The position numbers and the translations under genes are program-made. A stretch of DNA of 5,912 nucleotides from positions 1 through 5,912 of the forward strand of contig JAFDDS010000064.1 of assembly GCA_019310745.1 (NCBI GenBank). Direction: 5' to 3'. This DNA is from Deltaproteobacteria bacterium (lineage in GTDB: Bacteria; Desulfobacterota; DSM-4660; Desulfatiglandales; B25-G16). Below, one piece after another: positions 5,589 to 5,912 of this stretch; within the stretch, counting starts at the first letter, position 1, and each line of letters opens with the position of its first letter. The notes below the pieces were generated by a model, which did no database searches, had not been told where the DNA came from, and saw only the letters and a program-made list of their open reading frames with translations.

Positions 5589-5912
5589 CTAAATAATGTA
5601 GATGCTTTCATAGATGTTTGTAATGATATCTTCAAAATGTTTCTGGCAATAGCGTACCGCTTCAGGCAGATAGTTCATGATGTCTCCGGCTATTATTCCA
5701 TCTTCTCCTATATCTCTCATTGCAAGGTCACCAGCCAGACCATGAATAAATACACCCATTCTAGTGCTTTCCTGAATTGAGAACCCTATGCCAAACATAG
5801 CTGCAATAGTGCCGACTAAGACATCTCCGCTACCAGCAGTGGCCATACCAGGGTTTCCACTCATGTTAATAAAGATATGCTCATCAGGATAGCAGATTAA
5901 TGTATGGGCACC
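5589..5912 (-). CDS. nnrD: NAD(P)H-hydrate dehydratase, C-terminal part
   Basis: The reading frame stays open to the window edge, so only the last 107 residues are seen; the internal Met at 5864 is not the start. The enzyme (ribokinase-like fold) dehydrates the damaged cofactor NAD(P)H-hydrate back to NAD(P)H using ADP or ATP. Counting from the first visible residue, it shows the family signature N16[18 protein letters not shown] (16-34), which holds the nucleotide site and the catalytic Asp30. It also shows HGLAGDLA further on, and [18 protein letters not shown] near the end, both typical of the family. A tail of about 15 residues ([15 protein letters not shown]) extends past the usual C-terminus. 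Whether an NnrE epimerase domain is fused at the N-terminus cannot be seen. No terminator follows within the 100 bases before the FHA-GAF promoter. Confidence 0.92.
   Translation of the reverse strand, partial: GAHTLICYPDEHIFINMSGNPGMATAGSGDVLVGTIAAMFGIGFSIQESTRMGVFIHGLAGDLAMRDIGEDGIIAGDIMNYLPEAVRYCQKHFEDIITNIYESIYII

Noticed and set aside
1569..5657. AATAGCGTACC shared by the intergenic region (near 1569) and the nnrD gene (near 5647)
   Set aside because: An 11-base match with no extension, and one copy lies inside a conserved coding sequence, so it is most likely chance.

Overview
The window is an AT-rich piece of a Gram-negative-type bacterial chromosome with five protein genes (one cut by the right edge) and about 1.5 kb of non-coding DNA. 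The mix of genes suggests an environmental lineage such as Desulfobacterota or a Brocadiales-like planctomycete: an ExeA-type ATPase, an acidic zinc-ribbon protein, an FHA-GAF protein, and a dispersed repeat built on GACAGGAT/ATCCTGTC units. This placement is inference from gene style and repeat type. No marker gene is present to settle it.

Layout from left to right. A clear rho-independent terminator at 10-40 closes a plus-strand gene lying outside the window. A gene-free stretch (41-364) follows, with a partial copy of the GACAGGAT repeat and a three-part hairpin. A family 2 glycosyltransferase lies on the minus strand (365-1408). A 592-bp divergent intergenic region comes next, holding an 82-bp inverted-repeat element with a 9-bp internal period (1755-1836) and a possible alternative-hairpin leader (1878-1910). 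A plus-strand 542-residue ExeA/GspA-like AAA+ ATPase carries one membrane segment plus LysM and SPOR domains (2001-3629). After a 239-bp gap with a plausible promoter, a 200-residue zinc-ribbon protein with a long acidic tail (3869-4471) runs tail-to-tail into a minus-strand FHA-GAF protein (4478-5395). That gene has a strong sigma-70 type promoter (TTGACA-17-TATACT) and a hairpin at the predicted 5' end of its mRNA. The right edge holds the C-terminal 107 residues of NAD(P)H-hydrate dehydratase (nnrD) on the minus strand.

The genes do not form one operon. The ATPase is anchored in the inner membrane and should reach the peptidoglycan through LysM and SPOR, so an envelope assembly role (secretin or polysaccharide export) is likely. 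The glycosyltransferase fits cell-surface glycan synthesis. The zinc-ribbon and FHA-GAF proteins look like regulatory or adaptor parts, and their contact with each other or with the ATPase is only a hypothesis. nnrD is a housekeeping metabolite-repair gene. I see no CRISPR array, transposase, integrase, tRNA, rRNA or obvious defence system. The most unusual items are the ATPase's domain combination, the acidic tail with repeated alternating-leucine motifs, and the structured non-coding elements.
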